Shown here: piece after piece, positions 62,611 to 64,000 of the stretch
How positions within the stretch are numbered: the first letter of the stretch is position 1
Layout of the letters: each line of letters begins with the position of its first letter
Assembly: GCF_900116605.1 (NCBI RefSeq)
Contig: NZ_FPBC01000004.1
Location: 248,001-312,000, forward strand
Length of the DNA: 64,000 nt
Direction of reading: 5' to 3'
Origin: Pseudomonas marincola
GTDB lineage: Bacteria; Pseudomonadota; Gammaproteobacteria; Pseudomonadales; Pseudomonadaceae
The notes under the pieces: model-generated
What the model was told of the DNA's origin: nothing
The model's input: only the letters and a program-made list of their open reading frames with translations
Databases searched by the model: none
Program-made: the position numbers and the translations under genes

Positions 62611-63642
62611 CTAGAGGTCTTTGCCAGGAACGTTGCGTGCGGAACCGTTACGCCGATCGGACTCACCCCAACCCAGCCAATGCGATGGCTCGCGAGTATC
62701 ACCCACACGACGCCAGCGCCCTTCTTGCTGCGCGGTAATCGGGAAGCCGCCAACAAAGTCGATCATCTCGCCCTTCTCATCCGGCAAGAACTCCCACTGC
62801 TCCTTGCCTTCCAGCACGATCTTGGCGGACTTGAGGAAGTAACTCCCATCCTTGTGCTCCGTTTGCCCTTCGATGTCGGTAGTTACCCGTACTTCGCCTT
62901 TTTCATTGTTGAAAATGGCATAACCCAAGTGGTCGTGGCCGACCATAAAGGAGCCGGTGTCCCACGTTCCGTCCTTGTAAACGGTAACAAACGACCACCA
63001 GATCACGTGCTTGTTGTTATTGACCACTAGATCTTTTTTGAAGTGGATAGCGCCGCCTTCAGCCATGTAAAACTGATCCAACGCCATAGCGCCTTTAACC
63101 GGGCGACCTTCGCAAACGCCTGCAATACTCCACAGTTGCGAAACGTAAAACGTACCCCACTCCACGCCAGGCAAATACCACTGCAAACCCGGGCCGAGCA
63201 GTTGGCCTTCGAGATGGAACAGACCTTCTTCTTTCCAGGTTAGGCGCTCGCTGTTAGCGGTAATTTCCCAACCGTTGCCCGCTTCGCCCGGCTGATTAGT
63301 CCAGCGCACGGTGTCGCCTTCCAGCGTTTGCACGGGCATTGGCGTCAGCGCTTGCTTGGCCATTTTCGCGAAATCCATGCGCAGATTGACGTTGTCGACA
63401 TGGTTATTGAGGTAGAAAAATTTAGTCGGGTTTGGTGTACCGTTAGGTGCCATCAGCGAGCGCACGAACGAATAAATATTGCCCTCTTCATCGCGCACCG
63501 AACCAAACGGCGAACTCTTGCTCAACTGCAAACCAAAAAAGTTGCGCTCGCCCGCCATAGCGGCGCCGGTAACTTTGTGCGGGCCGACCAATTGCTGGAA
63601 GCCGAAATCACCGCGCTCTGGAATAGTTTTGAACGTTCTCAT
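62611..63642 (-). CDS. Unrecognised protein of about 340 residues (beta-rich)
   Basis: About 343 residues from ATG 63642 (AGAGGG 9 nt before; a longer start is possible). I do not recognise the family with confidence. Visible features: tryptophan-rich beta strands (LHLEGQLLGPGLQWYLPGVEWG, HVIWWSFVTVY, GTWDTGSFMVGHDHLGYAIF), a charged C-terminus (SDRRNGSARNVPGKDL) and no signal peptide. The strand-rich, lipocalin-like appearance is similar in style to AttH/CrtC-like proteins acting on isoprenoids. A lyase, isomerase or binding role for the diterpenoid is possible but not assigned. It lies between an SDR and a P450 gene. Confidence 0.75.
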   Translation of the reverse strand: MRTFKTIPERGDFGFQQLVGPHKVTGAAMAGERNFFGLQLSKSSPFGSVRDEEGNIYSFVRSLMAPNGTPNPTKFFYLNNHVDNVNLRMDFAKMAKQALTPMPVQTLEGDTVRWTNQPGEAGNGWEITANSERLTWKEEGLFHLEGQLLGPGLQWYLPGVEWGTFYVSQLWSIAGVCEGRPVKGAMALDQFYMAEGGAIHFKKDLVVNNNKHVIWWSFVTVYKDGTWDTGSFMVGHDHLGYAIFNNEKGEVRVTTDIEGQTEHKDGSYFLKSAKIVLEGKEQWEFLPDEKGEMIDFVGGFPITAQQEGRWRRVGDTREPSHWLGWGESDRRNGSARNVPGKDL

Positions 63643-63690
63643 ACTGCCCTCTTTTGTTATTGGTAGGCGCAAAGATCAAATACGTGAGGC

Positions 63691-64000
63691 TTAGTCCCAG
63701 ATCACCGGCAGAGTCGATACGCCGCGCAATTGGGCACCAGCAATTTTCGGTACTGGCAAGCTTGGGTCCAGACGCAGATTGGGCAGCAAGTCAAGAATGG
63801 CGTTAATCGCGCAACTGATTTCAACCTTGGCAACAAATTGGCCAATGCACATATGCGGGCCAAACCCAAAGCCGAAAGAAGGCTTTGGCTTACGGTCGAT
63901 ATCGAACACATCTGGGTTTTCAAACGCGTCCTCATCACGGTTAGCCGACACCACCATGCATTGAACGAATGAGCCCTTAGGGATCGTCACGCCATGAAAT
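63691..64000 (-). CDS. Cytochrome P450 C-terminal part (partial, runs off right edge)
   Basis: The C-terminal 102 residues, including the heme-ligand loop FGFGFGPHMCIGQFVAKVEI. The end is highly similar to the ditQ product (MCIGQFVAK, ILDL-P-N-RLDP and GAQLRG shared), so this is a paralogous P450, possibly a DitU-type enzyme. The 5' end is outside the window. Its redox partners are likely the ferredoxin and reductase at 57.5-59.1 kb. Confidence 0.9.
   Translation of the reverse strand, partial: FHGVTIPKGSFVQCMVVSANRDEDAFENPDVFDIDRKPKPSFGFGFGPHMCIGQFVAKVEISCAINAILDLLPNLRLDPSLPVPKIAGAQLRGVSTLPVIWD

Noticed and set aside
1..64000. CRISPR arrays, insertion sequences and rRNA genes
   Set aside because: No regularly spaced repeats, transposase-like proteins with terminal repeats or rRNA-like segments were found on reading both strands.

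Overview
The window looks like a Pseudomonas chromosome. It has a Pseudomonas-type REP element near 42.83 kb, envelope protein families common in that genus (DUF1302, DUF1329, YCF48-like), and a catabolic cluster that matches the abietane-diterpenoid (resin acid) dit cluster known from Pseudomonas abietaniphila. No insertion sequence, CRISPR array, rRNA or intact tRNA was seen.

Region 1 (1-12.5 kb). A minus-strand envelope set (YCF48-like protein, cut by the left edge; DUF1329; DUF1302) and a small serine hydrolase lie next to an AraC-family regulator. Beyond the regulator is a tight seven-gene minus-strand block: quinone oxidoreductase-like, TauD/TfdA dioxygenase, BKACE, MFS, DsbA/FrnE-like, Rieske ferredoxin and a UPF0324 exporter. 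A tandem 18-bp repeat with a 21-bp period lies upstream of both the hydrolase and the block. This suggests one AraC-controlled regulon for a substrate I cannot name.

Region 2 (12.6-23.9 kb). A GMC (choline dehydrogenase-like) oxidoreductase, an NCS1 permease with an unreported-looking 57-residue membrane protein directly upstream, an aldehyde dehydrogenase and an agmatinase-family ureohydrolase form a minus-strand set next to a LysR regulator. They are followed by a MocR-type regulator, a TIM-barrel isomerase-like protein and an MFS transporter on the plus strand.

Region 3 (23.9-24.7 kb). This is a non-coding boundary. It holds a tRNA 3' end with its terminator but without the rest of the tRNA, the usual scar at one end of an island integrated in a tRNA gene. 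The accessory DNA would lie to the right.

Region 4 (24.7-64 kb). After a double-Cache protein and an MFS transporter comes the diterpenoid island. An acyl-CoA dehydrogenase/crotonase block with an amidohydrolase (and a decayed hydrolase gene) precedes the dit genes, which lie in the order Q-P-O-N-M-L-K-J-I-(A2-A1)-H-G-F-R-E-D-C-B-A3. Functionally: P450 and SDR steps prepare the ring, DitA1A2A3 dihydroxylates it, DitB rearomatises, DitC opens the ring, and FAA-fold enzymes, CoA ligase, dehydrogenases, thiolases and a likely retro-aldolase pair degrade the products. To the right lie two OFA-type MFS transporters, a putidaredoxin-type ferredoxin and its reductase (likely P450 partners), SDRs, an NTF2-like protein, an unrecognised 340-residue protein and a second P450 cut by the right edge. 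Seven intergenic sites share TGAACA-N13-TGTTCA with an invariant spacer, which is strong internal evidence for one regulon covering the island.
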